A stretch of DNA of 64,000 nt from Bondarzewia mesenterica (GCA_004802705.1 SGPL01000029.1:1-64000), one strand, 5' to 3'; counted from the stretch's first letter, positions 9,775-21,562 are shown. Numbers and translations: made by a program. Notes: a model not told the origin generated them from the sequence alone.

Positions 9775-11496
9775 TCACGGCTCCGGGTTACCGATCACGA
9801 TGACGGGGGACTCGAGCTTGGAATCCATGTCGTCCAACGAGTCGGTGAGGGTCTGTTCCGTGTCAGAGTGCCCGCGACGCCAGAGCCAGGAGCGCCAGGT
9901 GTGAAAGACGTCCGTCTGGGTGCCAAAGACGATGAAGACGGCCGTGGGCACTGCGCGTTCGAGGATGTGGCACAACGGGGAAAGCATGAGTGGTTTAAAC
10001 TCCGTGATGGAGGGGATGCGCTTACTCGTGGCAACGAACATGTCGCGGCCCGTGACGTCCAGATGTCCGTCGAAAATCGACCACACACTTAACCTATACC
10101 CACAGTCATAAGAAACAAAGGGAGGGATATAAAGACGAAAAATGTGGGGCACGCACACCGTGCCTCCAAAGAGGTAGACCATGAACAGGAAAAGGCGCAC
10201 AGCGAGGCGCACGTTGAGATCGGCCTTCTGGCACGTCCTGCGCGAGTACCGCCAAGCATTCAGTAGCCTCAGACCCAGGCGGACTGCACCAGTCAATCCG
10301 AGCCAAGCCAAGAAATTGTTTGTTATCAAATGGGAACCACGGATCAATGAGTTCGCTATCAGTGAAAATTCGCTTATGGGGTGGGATGGTTGCGCAGTAC
10401 GACGGACCTGCGAACAAGATGATCACGATGCAGGTTACGGTTACCACGAGAGAAACGGCGTTCGTGCTGGGAAAGTGAAGGTTTTTGGGTTCTCCTTTCA
10501 GCTTGCGTTGTTCATGCGGGGAAATGAGCGAGAGAGGGTGCGTACTATGGGTCGTTGTCTAAAGAACAGTAAAGGAGGCGTCTCCCGCGACTGACTTCAT
10601 CGGGATGCATCCCCGCGATCTGGACAGGCCAAGATCAAATGCGATGATGATGGACGGATGATCAGAGTGGGTACCGTGTTGCAGATTTGGGGTAAGGGGG
10701 TGGAGTACGTACGGAGGCCGTTATGATGGTCCACAGCAGAAACACAGCGTACGGTGCGATGATCATCTGCAAAAACGAAATAAAACAACAAAACAACCTC
10801 TCACTCAGTCTGATCCAAGGAGTGAGGTACATGGTAGATCTTTGCGACGCTCACAGCAATTTTCCACGGCCTGGTCAGAGGTCGTTTCGTGATGTCCGTG
10901 TCGAGTGCGTTCCAGGTCTGAAAAACGAGAGAGAGGAGAGCTATTGACCAACTGTGCAGACGCCTCTGTGAGCTTAGAGTCACAGGCCGGATGGATTGAA
11001 GAGGTAAACACTGACGTTGGCGGACCAGCGACAATCACGGCCGCCTGGAAAGCGCACAAACCCTTGCTAGGCTCCGGTCCCGTCGCCTTGCCAGCATACA
11101 ACCTACCCCCACAAAAAAAAAACAATAAAGATCAGAGGAAACATACTTTTAAACCCCCCATGCGAAAAAATAGATTGGATGGAGAGTGCATCACTTACAG
11201 TAGACAGCCGCAGAAACCGGTGAGGATGAACGTCCCGCAGAGATTAACCAGCGTTGGGTCGCGCCGTGCGGTTTTGGAGAGCACGAACGTCGCGACGAGG
11301 AGCGGCATCAGAACCTGGCCGCCCACGATCTGGAGAGAGAACCATGCAGCCAATTTGGCTTGCGCGTGCGCGTGCGCGGTAATGGCGGAAACTGATCAGA
11401 AGAAAATCAATACTGTCCCCCCGCGGGGGGAGGGGTTTAGAGCCAAATTCGCTTACAGTCTGTAGCAGATGCTGCAGCGACTCCGTCCGAGTCCAT
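9775..11496 (-). CDS. Seven-TM GPCR-like membrane protein (frame break in first exon)
   Basis: Multi-pass protein of a family common in agaricomycetes and usually left as hypothetical; topology resembles a GPCR, ligand unknown. Exons: 11496-11457, 11329-11199, 11102-11016, 10951-10855, 10766-10713, 10619-10546, 10466-10408, 10283-10157, 10093-10026, 9950-9775. Family-type segments in order: LMPLLVATFVLSKTARR, WSIALLSLVFQTW, IAPYAVFLLWTIITAS, LLYCSLDNDPY, AVSLVVTVTCIVIILFA, RLAVRLFLFMVYLFGG, and FIVFGTQTDVFHTWRSW at the end of TM7, then a soluble tail. Lengths sum to 913, one over a multiple of three. The only ATG (11496) and the TM1 frame disagree by one base, which a single G instead of GG at 11483-11484 would repair. 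An undetected upstream exon is the alternative. Body secure, start uncertain. Confidence 0.78.
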
Positions 11497-12600
11497 CTTT
11501 CCCTACGTAAAGACGGCTTTTTGATGACAGCTTTTCTATGTTAGGCTCCGGAGCAATGTGTGTACGAAGCGCCGAAGTTTTGAGAACAACAGAACTAGAA
11601 CAAAAAACCGCCCGCGGAAGGTCAGAATCAGAATGTGTTTCGTTCCCGCCAGCGAGAGTGTTTTGTCGCGCAGCGCAGGAAAACAGACGGTCGTCACAAC
11701 AAAGGCGGATGGACGATGGGAAGTGAGGAGAAGAGGGTGTTCGGAAGTCGAATCATGAGTGATATAAGTGTACACCACAACGCCGTTGATGCCGAGCACC
11801 ATCTGCCTGTGTTGGAATAAGGACTAGGTCAGGACTGCAGGAGCGCCCGTTCAGTTCGTAAGAATCGACTGGACAGACAGTGTACCATTGGTGGTACAAT
11901 CATTGCCCCTGGATCATAGGATGCGAGGTGATCCGGACGACCATTGGGATGGCAACCCATCGGCTATATATGGTGGCGTTATTGGAGAACACTGCTGGAC
12001 ATCCAGGCGTCCATATAAGTAGTTTTGCATGTACATACGTACTCGTGTCACGTCGAAGCACAGACAGCAGCCGACGCGACCTGTGGGCACGGCGAACTGT
12101 TAATTCAACCTGGCTGAGAAAAAGCATCAAGGGAGCAAAACTGGGAGAGATGATCATGATTCTGAGGGCCCTGGAGGGAGGCAAAGGGCGGACTCGGGGT
12201 AAGTACTCAAGCTAAGTAGGTTACAGTAGCTAAGACGTCAATGAGCTGCAATCAAGATGTTCTTTTTGGGTACAGTCCGGCAATCTGCCCCTGGGAGACC
12301 ACTTTTCGGGGTCACGACCGTCGACTCGTATTGTAAGAGACATCATAGATGTACTCTGCTTCAACCTGCGTGCCTCTGGATATCCGTATCTGACGACCCG
12401 CTCGGTATTGGTCTGCGCGTTTTCACTTCGCAGACTACTTGGTCGTGCTGTATACAGCACATCTTTCTATCGGTCTTGACGGATCCGACTCTGTGCTAGG
12501 GCTCTGACGCGTGCCGAACAGAACTTCACACGAAAGACGAGGTGTACTTCAACGATCAGCAACTCGTTTATATATTCCACCTCACCTCGCTTCCAACCCG
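11497..12600. promoter_or_regulatory. Divergent intergenic region with a palindrome
   Basis: 1.1 kb between the 7TM gene and the gene at 12601. The only structured feature I see is a perfect 7-bp inverted repeat, TGTACCA-TTGG-TGGTACA, at 11881-11898. Open frames here show no family resemblance. A missed first exon of the 7TM gene could lie at 11.5-11.8 kb. Confidence 0.4.
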
Positions 12601-13569
12601 ATGGAATACTACACCAGACCGCGACGAGGACCCAGCATCACGTCTCCCTCTGACTCTTCGCTGGACGCAGATGAATTCACGGCCGCACGCGCGATACTCG
12701 AAGATCACTCGATATACATCTTTCCCAATCCACCTTCCGCACCCCCAAGCCCTTTGCCCTCACCCGCCCCATCCGCCTGTGCCCACCGACTTCACGTTCC
12801 CAGTTAGCAGGTCCAGCCTCCGAGAAAACAGCGTCCGCGGTGCGAGTCTCGCTCCGAGCAGCCAGAACAGTGAACCAGAATGGGAGGAGGTCGCTGCTTC
12901 CCCACAGACAGGGGCTCCTCCGACACTCGACAGGTCCGGGTTCGGGGAAGGAATATGGAGGGCGGAGTGGGTGATGGAAGACGGGATTCAGGAGAACGAG
13001 TCACTACTCGAGGAAGAGATAACGCGGGCGAGCCGCTGGGACTTCATTTCCCTCAGACGCATCCACTCTGGCTCTTTCCCATCAACGGAACAGAGCACCT
13101 CTTTTCAGAACACCCGCGTATTTCCGCTCAAACTGCCGCCAAACCTCCGCACCCGCACGCTATCGGCTGCCAGCTCTAGTTCCTCTCCGACCCCGCACCC
13201 TCGCATCCAAATCCCCCTTCTGTCGTTCTTCGCATCGATCCTCTCAATAGACAATGACACGCTTCATCTCATCGCACAAACCCCGTCCTATTCTATCTTG
13301 TTTGCTGGTCTCCCAGCGCCGCCTGAGGAAGGAGCAGAGCAGTCCGGCGAGGAAGATCCGCCCCATGGGATGACGAAACTTTTTTTTATCTCTGCAGACG
13401 AAGACCTTTTTTATTGAAAAAGGGAATTGGTGTCGCATGCGACTCGTCGTCAAATGACTCGAGTCACCCGACTTCCTTTGTGACCTCGCCATTCATCGGG
13501 CTATTCGACTTGGTGAAGGGTGTGTGGAGCGGAGGCGCGCGGGGCTGGCGCGAGCTCTGGGAACCCTGA
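12601..13569 (+). CDS. Uncharacterised protein with two compensating frame breaks
   Basis: Not assigned to a named family. Read from ATG 12601 (MEYYTRPRRGPS) it starts in one frame, passes to a second at the C4 run 12767-12770 (one C too many: after PSPLPSPAP the frame continues as PVPTDFTFPVSRSSL), and to a third at the T6 run 13407-13412 (one T too few: LFFISADEDLF continues as LLKKGIGVACDSSS). The total, 969 nt, stays divisible by three because the two errors cancel; 322 residues. The N-terminal half is Ser/Pro-rich and acidic; the C-terminal half (IPLLSFFASILSIDNDTLHL, SPFIGLFDLVKGVWSGGARG) looks folded and conserved. No intron is needed. It could be a pseudogene, but the well-preserved C-terminus argues for sequence error. 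Confidence 0.6.
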
Positions 13570-14025
13570 AGGTTTCGTTCTGAATGGACGAAATATCAAA
13601 TTCGTATACGGTATGTAACTTAGATGCTTTGTTCTTTCTTTGTCCTCGGCCTTCTCCACTGAATCGTCTCAGTATGTTTGACAAGATCATCACGTATAAT
13701 CTGCTCTCTGACACACGCACACGCTATCCTACCACTGCTCTTCCTTCCCGTCCATTGTACTGTACTTCGTTGATGAACATTTGTAGAACGCCTTTCTGGC
13801 TTGTAAGTTTCTCGGCGCTCAATACCCCATCTCTGCATGTAATGCTTGTTACTCACTGAAGTTGCTCTGTCTGTACCAATCACGCTCCACAAATTGATAC
13901 TTGCGTACAATCCATCACCATGTTTTTCCTCACGCATCTTCAAATTGCTTTCCTCCAGATACTAATTCACGTTCTGTATCTTTTGCCCTCGCACGCGGAT
14001 GTGTGAACTACAACAGCTGCCTTTT
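13570..14025. other. Intergenic region
   Basis: 456 bp between two plus-strand genes: 3' end of one and promoter of the next. No gene or repeat seen. Confidence 0.45.
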
Positions 14026-15160
14026 ATGGACGACCTTGTGACCTAAACATCATCCAAATTAACTCTCTTGGAAGACCTCAACATACAAAAAAAAAATGCA
14101 GATTGGTTCACAACGTGAAGTTGACAGCCCCATCCTAGTCGCTGGCACATACAATACGTGACAGTCTCAAGAAAGATCCTTCGCTCCGCAAGATTGCTCC
14201 TTCGAAGATCCGGCTGTTCTGCAATGACATGTCTCTCGTCGCACTAGGGATACGGTGAGTGAATTCCATCCACTCGCACTTCTCCTCTCCGTTGAAATCC
14301 TCAACCTTTGACCATTTCAAATGTCAAAAGAACTGCATATCTACTCGATGCGTTCAGCGTCCCGGATCCCGTCGATGTCTTCTCGAGAGTGATAATCCAA
14401 TTGCCATCCGTGAGCGTGCCAATCCAATCACCAGAGTCAATGCAACGCTGTGGACAGACAGCTAATCGAACTCTTCTTGTCCTTGACAGGAAATACCACT
14501 GTTTGAATCGGTGTTGCATGTCTACGAACCGTCTTCCGAGCAATCCTTCCTGATCAATGTTCCCTTGTTTCGACGAGCATGTCAAGGCGGTGAGGGCTTC
14601 GCGCCAGATCAAGCGGAGAACACATCATTTATATCATTGAACGAAACGCCTACACGGGTGAATTCGGTGTTTCCCAACTCAATCTCATGGACTGACCTTT
14701 TTTTGTATTTCTCAAGCTCTCCAAAGCGCCTGATGACCTGCGGCGAGTGCTGAACGGCCTCTCCGAATCTTTCGCCGCCACATCTGACCCATCAATCCCT
14801 CTTCCGACTGGCCTCACGCAACAGACCGTCATCCCTCTAGCAGCCGTTCTCCTCGAGTACCCTGTAGCATACGTCCCAATCTCCGCCTACCAAACAGATT
14901 TTCTGAGCAGTATTCCGCTTACTGTGTACGAGTGCACGCTGCGCTTCAACGGACGGGACGCAGCAACAGGCTCAAACTCTCATTGTATACTCAAGTTCTC
15001 CTGCCCGACCATGATCGAAGACCAGTTTCATTTCCTATCGCCAAGCGAACTAACTCCAAAGCTAGCAGAGCACTTTCGCCGTCGCATCGTGGAGGCCGAC
15101 CTATCCGCGTCCGTTCAAGTCAAATACCACGTCGAAACCCACGATCGCGTCGCACTCTGA
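14026..15160 (+). CDS. Uncharacterised protein, possibly DUF4504/UPF0739-like
   Basis: Five exons: 14026-14037, 14139-14254, 14331-14409, 14490-14589, 14727-15160, total 741 nt, 246 residues, phases consistent. The last exon is the longest and most family-like (PLAAVLLEYPVAYVP, PLTVYECTLRF, ILKFSCPTMIEDQFHFLSP). The layout, with a conserved EYPVAYV core, reminds me of the DUF4504 (C1orf74) family, but I cannot verify that. Soluble, no signal peptide or TM. The first exon codes only MDDL and has a weak donor (GTGACC), so the start is the least certain part. Convergent with the cyclophilin gene, 80 bp apart. Confidence 0.62.
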
Positions 15161-15240
15161 CCTCCAAGATACCCAAGTTCATCGATTCTATACACCAACA
15201 CGACGTCCTAAATATTACAATAAACACAAGCATTCCGTCA

Positions 15241-17765
15241 CTAGTCGATATCGATATTGATAATTTTGATATCCTCGAACGGCTTGTCCAACTTGTTCGT
15301 CTTGGCGTTCTCGATCGCATGCACCGTCTCCAGACCAGACAACACGCGTCCGAATATCGTGTGTTTCTTGTCGAGCCATGGTGTCGCGGTCGTCGTGATG
15401 AAGAACTGTGACCCATTCGTGTTCGGGCCCGCGTTCGCCATGCTCACCGTATATGGTCTGTATGCGTCCACGTGAGTCGCCGAAGCGGATTGAGGTATGC
15501 AGAGCACTTACCGATCGTGTTTGAGGTCGTCAGAAAATTCGTCCTCAAACTCCTTGCCCCAGATACTTGTCCCGCCCGTCCCGTCGCCCAACGGATCGCC
15601 CGTCTGGATCATGAATTTCGGAATGACTCGGTGGAATATGGTTCTTTCGAAGTACCCGCTCTTCGCATGCCCAACAAAATTCTCCACGGCTTTTGGCGCT
15701 TGCGTGGGGAACAGACGGAGGTGAATGTCGCCCTCGGTCGTGTGGATGGTCGCGGAGGAAGCGAGCGGAGAGGCGGCTTTGGAGGATGCTGCTGCTGCTG
15801 CAATAGTTTGTACCTCGCGAGTCGGTCGTTCATTAAAGATGTCGCGATCGCCAAACTTGTTGTCCCTGTGCCGGTCATTAATATCTCGGCAACGGAAGTC
15901 TAAAAAACTAAAAGATGACACACTCTGGTTCGCTACGCGTGAACATGTAAAATCGCTGGCGCTTGTAGCCTGTACAGAACAATGTAGGGTCTCGAGCCGC
16001 CTTATCCGCGAGAATCGGGTTCGCAGAAGCTGCCATTGCAACGGTTGTGAAACCCTTCTTCGCAGGAGCACCCTGGTAGAGACTCAGATTCATCCATCGC
16101 ACTGTTTCGTCCTTGCCCAATAACCGGACAACCCTGTTGGTGACAATGTTGACAACTGGACATTGTCAAATTTCAGGTTCATATCGTGGACCTGAGTAAA
16201 ACAGTGCATACCTTTGATACCCAATAGTGTCGGATACAGAATGAAGGCACCACTCTCGTCCCAGACAGCATTTATCCAGGATCCAGGCACCTTCCCATCC
16301 GGTCCTGGCAATTCAAGCTCCTTCTCCATCGCAAGCCTTCGACCAAACTCCATATCCTCCACCTTATACACTGCCGTCCCAGCTTGCTGCATCTCCTGAA
16401 TCGCGGCCAACGATTCATCATATCTACGCGTCATTTTGCCTGTGAGGAAGGAGAAGATGCGAATTTGGCGATCGGGGAGAGAGAATGTGACGAAGGACGA
16501 CGAGTCTTGGGAGAGTGTTGCACATGTGGGTATTGATTTTGACTTGGGAACCATGGGGAGATGAGTCCGCTAAGCATGACGGAAGGAGGGATGGTGATGT
16601 ACCTTTTTAAATTCGTACAAGTCTGTCTGCGACTTGAACGACCACAACCCTGGGACATTTTTGGGCAAATCGAAGGTATCTATCGGTTGCCAGTACTCGA
16701 TAAAGCCTCCTTCGTCAGCAGAGATTACACAGTCGTATCTATCGTTATACTGCCGTCCGCGAAAAACGACGTTGAGTCTGTGTACAACAAGGCAGTGATG
16801 CCCACTCACCGTCATCAAATGAACCGGAAATCGGTGTAGCTTCGTAATTGTTTCCAGAGGCGTGCCGTCCGCACGCCCATCATACAGCCGAACAGTCCCA
16901 GAATTCTTCTCTGAACTGGACTATTATTAACAATCCGTGCGCACAGAATGAAGTGAGCAACTCACACAGCGAGAAGACCTTGCGCTTGACCGCGTCTATG
17001 AACCCAACAGCACGCATGGGGTGTGAATCCCAATTTTATCATATTAATCATATCTGTACAACGCGTCAGGAAGATGGAAATGATAATGCTGCACATAAAA
17101 TAAGAGCAGGAGATGCAAAGCTCACCGAAGTTGACCACGTCGAAAACTTTGGCATTCCCGTCGTCTGAGATACTAGCAAATAGCTGTCCATCGGCACTCG
17201 CTGAAACGCCTATTATGGGTGCGATGTGTGCCCGGTAGTGTTTAACGAACTCGACACCGGTATCCTGCTTCTTCCATAGCTTGAGGTGCCCGTCCACAGA
17301 TGTTGTAATAATGAAATCTGTCCTATCATGAAAATCAAGACACTGCTCAATGTAATCTGATGATGCTCACGTACTTCGTCACGACACAAAAGTTGATCAC
17401 GTCCCGGTGCATGAAACTTTTGTAATAACGATCCGCACTTGGAAGATGGTCGAGAAACAACCGTTCATGGGGGAGTACTGTATCAAACCCAATCAAAATC
17501 GCAGGTTTAATATCAATCTTCTAATAAGAAAGCCAATAAGTTGATACGCACCCTTCCTCTTTTTCTTCGCCCCACCATTCGTAGCACCGTTGTCCGGCAT
17601 GGGCATCGGTCCTACGTCGTCGTCAGTTTCTTCGGTATGCACGTCGTCTATGGGTGCGGGTGGAGGGCCCATATCTTCGTCTTCTGAGCGTACTCCTGCA
17701 TTTCCGTCGCCGTCACGGATGCGCTTCCCGAGGACAGAGGAGTCGGTTTGTTCGTCGTCGGACAT
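15241..17765 (-). CDS. WD40-cyclophilin (PPWD1 type) peptidyl-prolyl isomerase
   Basis: Nuclear cyclophilin associated in other eukaryotes with the spliceosome: N-terminal WD40 propeller plus C-terminal peptidyl-prolyl cis-trans isomerase. Start 17765 gives an acidic N-terminus ([19 protein letters not shown]) and a basic patch (AKKKRKG). Seven or more short exons encode the repeats, e.g. [29 protein letters not shown], and the linker [13 protein letters not shown]. The isomerase domain begins near [20 protein letters not shown] and carries [31 protein letters not shown] and [12 protein letters not shown], so the catalytic Arg, Phe, Met, Gln and His positions are kept. Ends IKIINIDID. The junction after RSEPE (near 15900) is ambiguous: an intron ending at the AG near 15865 would fit the family better than read-through. 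Confidence 0.92.
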
Positions 17766-18091
17766 GGTGCTCAAGTTCACTGGCAACAATATTCCGGATC
17801 TCGCACGTGCCCCTCCTACCTTTGATGATATAAGCAGATTTGTACGAGCGTTGGCAGTAACCTTGCCTGTCGGCTCTCTATTTCATCCTGAAATGGCTGT
17901 AAGTTTGCTTTGACGGCCACGAAGTGTCGAAGCATCTCTATTTCGTGTTGTACACGTATATACAGTAGGCTTGCAGGAAAGACGAGACGCACGCACAATT
18001 CGGCCGGAAAACCAACAAATTAAATAATGAAATTGGTGGTGTACTGATACGACGAAGGTGCAGAAAATACTAGGTAGTGAAAAGGCCTGGA
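17766..18091. other. Intergenic region between tandem minus-strand genes
   Basis: 326 bp: promoter of the cyclophilin gene and 3' end of the AN1 gene. Nothing further recognised. Confidence 0.45.
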
Positions 18092-19395
18092 CTACATAAT
18101 AATACACTCCTTGTTTCTCCCTCCGCCTTTGGATCGTTCAGCCTCCAGAGATGCGAGGATAAGCTTCTCATCCTCACTGAGTAACTATAGGAAGGAGGAA
18201 TTTTTACATCCATGGTCTGTCGGGCACTGAACAGCTTGCATTGCCACTCACCCCTTTGCGAGCACGCGCCTGCATTGCCCTCATACGACTGTCCCTCTCC
18301 TCTCTCGCCCGTCTAGAATGATATCGATACAAGTTCAAGCAGAAACAAACAGCGGTGGTGGTACAAATGACGAGAAGTTCATGGATGATTTAGCAGGTAA
18401 TTTCGGAGAGCATTGTTGCGGCGGAGTATCCGCAGTGGTAGCATGAATCGTCGTAGCGGCAGAAGTAGTCGAGGAGGTGGTATCCGATAAGTTAGCAGTG
18501 GTAGTGGGCGTAACGACAGTAGTGCGGGGCCTAAAGCGTCATGAGAGATCACCGAAAACGAGGTGAACAAAACGGACTCACCGATCGGTCTTGGAAAAAG
18601 GGTTTGGACGCGGACTGGCTTTCGAGGGGCTAGAAGGTTTGGAGGCACTAGAGGGGGTAATACCGTGCCCTGCCGTTGACGAGGCAGTTGATGAACCAAC
18701 GTTAGCTATGGCACGCTTAATAGCAGCCTTCGCGCTGGAACTTGCAGCGACAGTTTGTGATGTAACGTTGGGTAATCGACTGGAGTGTAGTTTAGATGTG
18801 GAGGATGGTGAGCTGGATGAGATCAGTGATGGGCAATTATGGTCAACTGGGAAACGGTGTGATGGACAGAATTGCTCTTTGCATTTCTGGGAATCAAAGC
18901 AGTATGGATGCATCAAAAACTACAATACAAAGGTGACAATTTTCGCAAAAGCTCACCTCGCAAGGAATGGGGGCGAACAGAACCTTCCCACATTTTGCTT
19001 TGGCACACGTAGGCGTTGACTTGGCCTTCCCCGACTTGCCCGTCATAACGGAACAATCATAATTGAAGTGGCGTTCCATACGAATATTAGGATCTTCGCC
19101 GGGTGGAATGGCAATCGGTATATTGCATAGAGGGCCTGGAAAATACAGTGAATACCGGGAACGAATTGAGAATACAGGACTACGCACAAGAAGGAGCAAC
19201 CCGATTATGCTGATGCTCATCATACTTGTCGCACCTATGGGCCGCAGGTAAATAGTGGTCCGCACAGAACGGTTGAGAACAATGTTGGCATTTAATAGGC
19301 AGGAAATCGACCAGTTGGCAGGATCGGTCGGAACACTGTTGTCCGATGAAGAGCAGCTGCTGGTCGCGTCCAGGTGTGACAGAAGATCCAGACAT
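18092..19395 (-). CDS. Tandem AN1 zinc-finger protein with C-terminal CaaX box (ZFAND2/AIRAPL-like)
   Basis: Two AN1 zinc fingers in order: first CSDRSCQLVDFLPIKCQHC followed by FCADHYLPAAHRC; second CAKAKCGKVLFAPIPCEKC followed by FCPSHRFPVDHNC. A Ser/Ala/Pro-rich linker follows, then a charged helix (AREERDSRMRAMQARARKG) and a short UIM-like stretch (LSEDEKLILASLEAERS). The protein ends in KECIIM, a perfect CaaX prenylation motif. This architecture matches AIRAP-like proteins (human ZFAND2B), which act with p97/Cdc48 and the proteasome at the ER; the yeast relative Cuz1 is also an AN1 protein. Six or so exons; one junction before AREERD uses GTCATT as donor and is less certain. Divergent from the histidine phosphatase gene. 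Confidence 0.88.
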
Positions 19396-19726
19396 AACTA
19401 GTAGATGTTTGGGATTGACGGAAGAGAGAGAAATTGCGACAATACCACGGTTTATAAGATTTATAAGAGAGGGACGCGCGTCCCCTCGTCGGCGACGTCT
19501 AAGAGCTCACCAAAGCTGGGGACTGGCTGGGGACGTGCACGAACGTTCTGGGAAATTCGTGGCTAACGCACAGTGCTTACCGTTTACGTGACTCACATGC
19601 CTCCATGCCTCAGCATAGATTAGTCAGCTGCATGTTGGACCATCGGCATGCGTGCTCGTGCATGGCCGCATCGACCGGCGAAATATTCGAGTCACGTGTC
19701 TACGGGCAGGAACTCTGAATCGTACC
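19396..19726. promoter_or_regulatory. Divergent promoter, AN1 gene / histidine phosphatase
   Basis: 331 bp shared upstream region. One CACGTG at 19693-19698; chance occurrence cannot be excluded. No gene seen. Confidence 0.4.
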
Positions 19727-20956
19727 ATGACGACCCCAACCGTCTTCGTAACATTCGTGAGTGCGTTTTCACTGCTCTCAAGCAACTCTCCAGGAGCGAG
19801 ATCTCTCACTTCAATTTGATTCCAGATCAGGCACGGAGAGTCAACAGATAATCTAGTACGCGCTTAATTCATGCACTCAACTTAGATCGAATGGGTCACC
19901 AAAGTTCTACAGCGCACGGTCTGGGCAGGATGGGAGGATGCCCCACTCTCCAATCACGGTAACATAGGCCCAAGCTCCCTTGAGGTTTTTGCTGCTGATG
20001 AGTCTGTATAATCTTTCAGGAATGAACGTAAGCAGTTTGAGCATTCTGATGTTCTGGCCTAACAATCTCCGAGTAGCAAGCACGAGCTCTTGGGCAATTC
20101 TTCGCCGACACGCAGTTCACCGCAATCTTTGCTTCCACCCTTACGCGTGCATTCACGACTGCGCATGCGCTGCATGACGGACAGAAAGAGCCCAAGCCCC
20201 CGTTGACACCTTCGCTCCTCCTGCGCGAACAGTACTTTGGTGTTGCGGAAGGGAAACCCTGGTCAATCCACCAGGAGGAAGGTCTCTCGCTTGAAGACCA
20301 TTACGCGCGGGGCATATATCCAGTCCTGCATAAAGATCACGAGAAATTTCCTGGGGCTGAGAGCTTGCATGACTTGGCGGAGCGTGCAAAACAGGCGATC
20401 AGAGAACTAGTGCTCCCACTTGTATGGAGGGCCGCGAATGAGGGAAAGAAAGGGGTCCACATCGCTGTTGTCAGCCATGGATTGTGCATAAGCCGGCTCA
20501 TCGCAGAGCTGCTAAAGAATGATGCCGACGGTCCTGACAATGGAGACTATCGAGGGTTGCTGAATACTGCGTGGACCAGAGTCGCTGTCAACGTCGTGGT
20601 AAGGGAATCATTCTTGTATCATCCGCTCAAAGCAAGCACCTGAAAATTGCTGTAGGGATCGATAGAAGGGGAGCTATTAGAATGCGATGGAAACAATTCT
20701 CCGCCACTGGCGATCAGAGTCACAGATGTCAATCGCCACTCACACATAAATGATATTGTTAGTACTCCTTTTGCTCGAAATTACTAACCAAGCTAATGTT
20801 CATACCCAATAGAAACGTCAGAAAGGTGGCATCGGAAGTGCGGCATATGACCCTAAGCAAGCGGACATCAGAGCGTTCTTTGGTGGGAAGGTCCAGGCCC
20901 AAGAGCATTCTGAAAGTAATGCCAACGATGAAGTAGGCGTAGAGCTCGACTCTTGA
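19727..20956 (+). CDS. Histidine phosphatase superfamily (phosphoglycerate mutase-like) protein
   Basis: Phosphatase of the PGM/TIGAR-like branch; substrate unknown. Seven exons: 19727-19756, 19826-19855, 19913-19958, 20020-20027, 20077-20598, 20656-20757, 20813-20956; 882 nt, 293 residues, every phase consistent. The catalytic motif IRHGESTDN spans exons 1-2, then VWAGWEDAPLSNHGMNQARA, FASTLTRAFTTA, the acid/base region EQYFGVAEGKPW, and the second histidine in VAVVSHG-like sequence (IAVVSHGLCISRL). Exon 4 is only 8 nt (GAATGAAC) and supplies GMN of the conserved NHGMNQARA; without it the reading frame fails. The C-terminal tail (KRQKGGIGSAAYDP and acidic end) lies beyond the catalytic fold. 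Divergent from the AN1 gene, convergent with bL35m. Confidence 0.93.
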
Positions 20957-21243
20957 TACTTGCCGCAGGAATGCTGTATACCACACATTGGTTTCTATGC
21001 ATGAATACCAAGGAAGAAATTGATTGACAGAAAGAGCTGTGTAATAGGATTCGGGACCTATGCATAAATAAGTCTGATCTTTGTCAATTACCAGCGTATG
21101 CACGATAATTGAGTGACCACTGAGTGGTATATTGAGATACTCTTCCGGACCAACGAAGAAGAGGGTCACAACGCACATGTTAGGTATGGACTGCACGAAA
21201 AGAGTAGGTCTACATCCACCGGAGATGCTACTCCCTGCCCTCC

Positions 21244-21562
21244 TTAGCCGTATGGCATCAATTTTTTCAATTTGGGTGTTTGCGCTCCGGTAGAATACAC
21301 GGTTTGCGCGAGACGGTTCTTCCTCCCTGGTCGCTTCGTGACGTTCAAATGCGAATGGCTAGCGTGCGCCTGGCATTGTGGACAACCTTTTATAAGAAAG
21401 GTGAAACAGATAACCCGACACAATACTTACACGTTTGAAAAGTCCTGAAGGCATTGACCTCCATCGTTTCTTCGTCCCTGAGTGTGTCTTCAATTTTGGG
21501 AACAGGAGTGTCGACGAAGACGAGAATGCGCGCGCCGGTGACGTGACTAACAGACGCGCCAT
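21244..21562 (-). CDS. Mitochondrial large-subunit ribosomal protein bL35m
   Basis: Small mitoribosome protein. Two exons, 21562-21431 and 21369-21244, 258 nt, 85 residues. Presequence MARLLVTSPARAFSSSSTLL, then the bL35 signature FPKLKTHSGTKKRWRSMPSG, HSHLNVTKRPGRKNRL, and a basic C-terminus ending KLKKLMPYG. Start taken at 21562; an in-frame ATG at 21586 would add eight residues (MFPLYIFS). Divergent from UFD2 across 293 bp and convergent with the phosphatase gene. Confidence 0.9.

Noticed and set aside
11536..11802. 88-residue minus-strand frame as first exon of the 7TM gene
   Set aside because: No in-phase donor was found that leads to the TM1 exon; kept only as a possibility.
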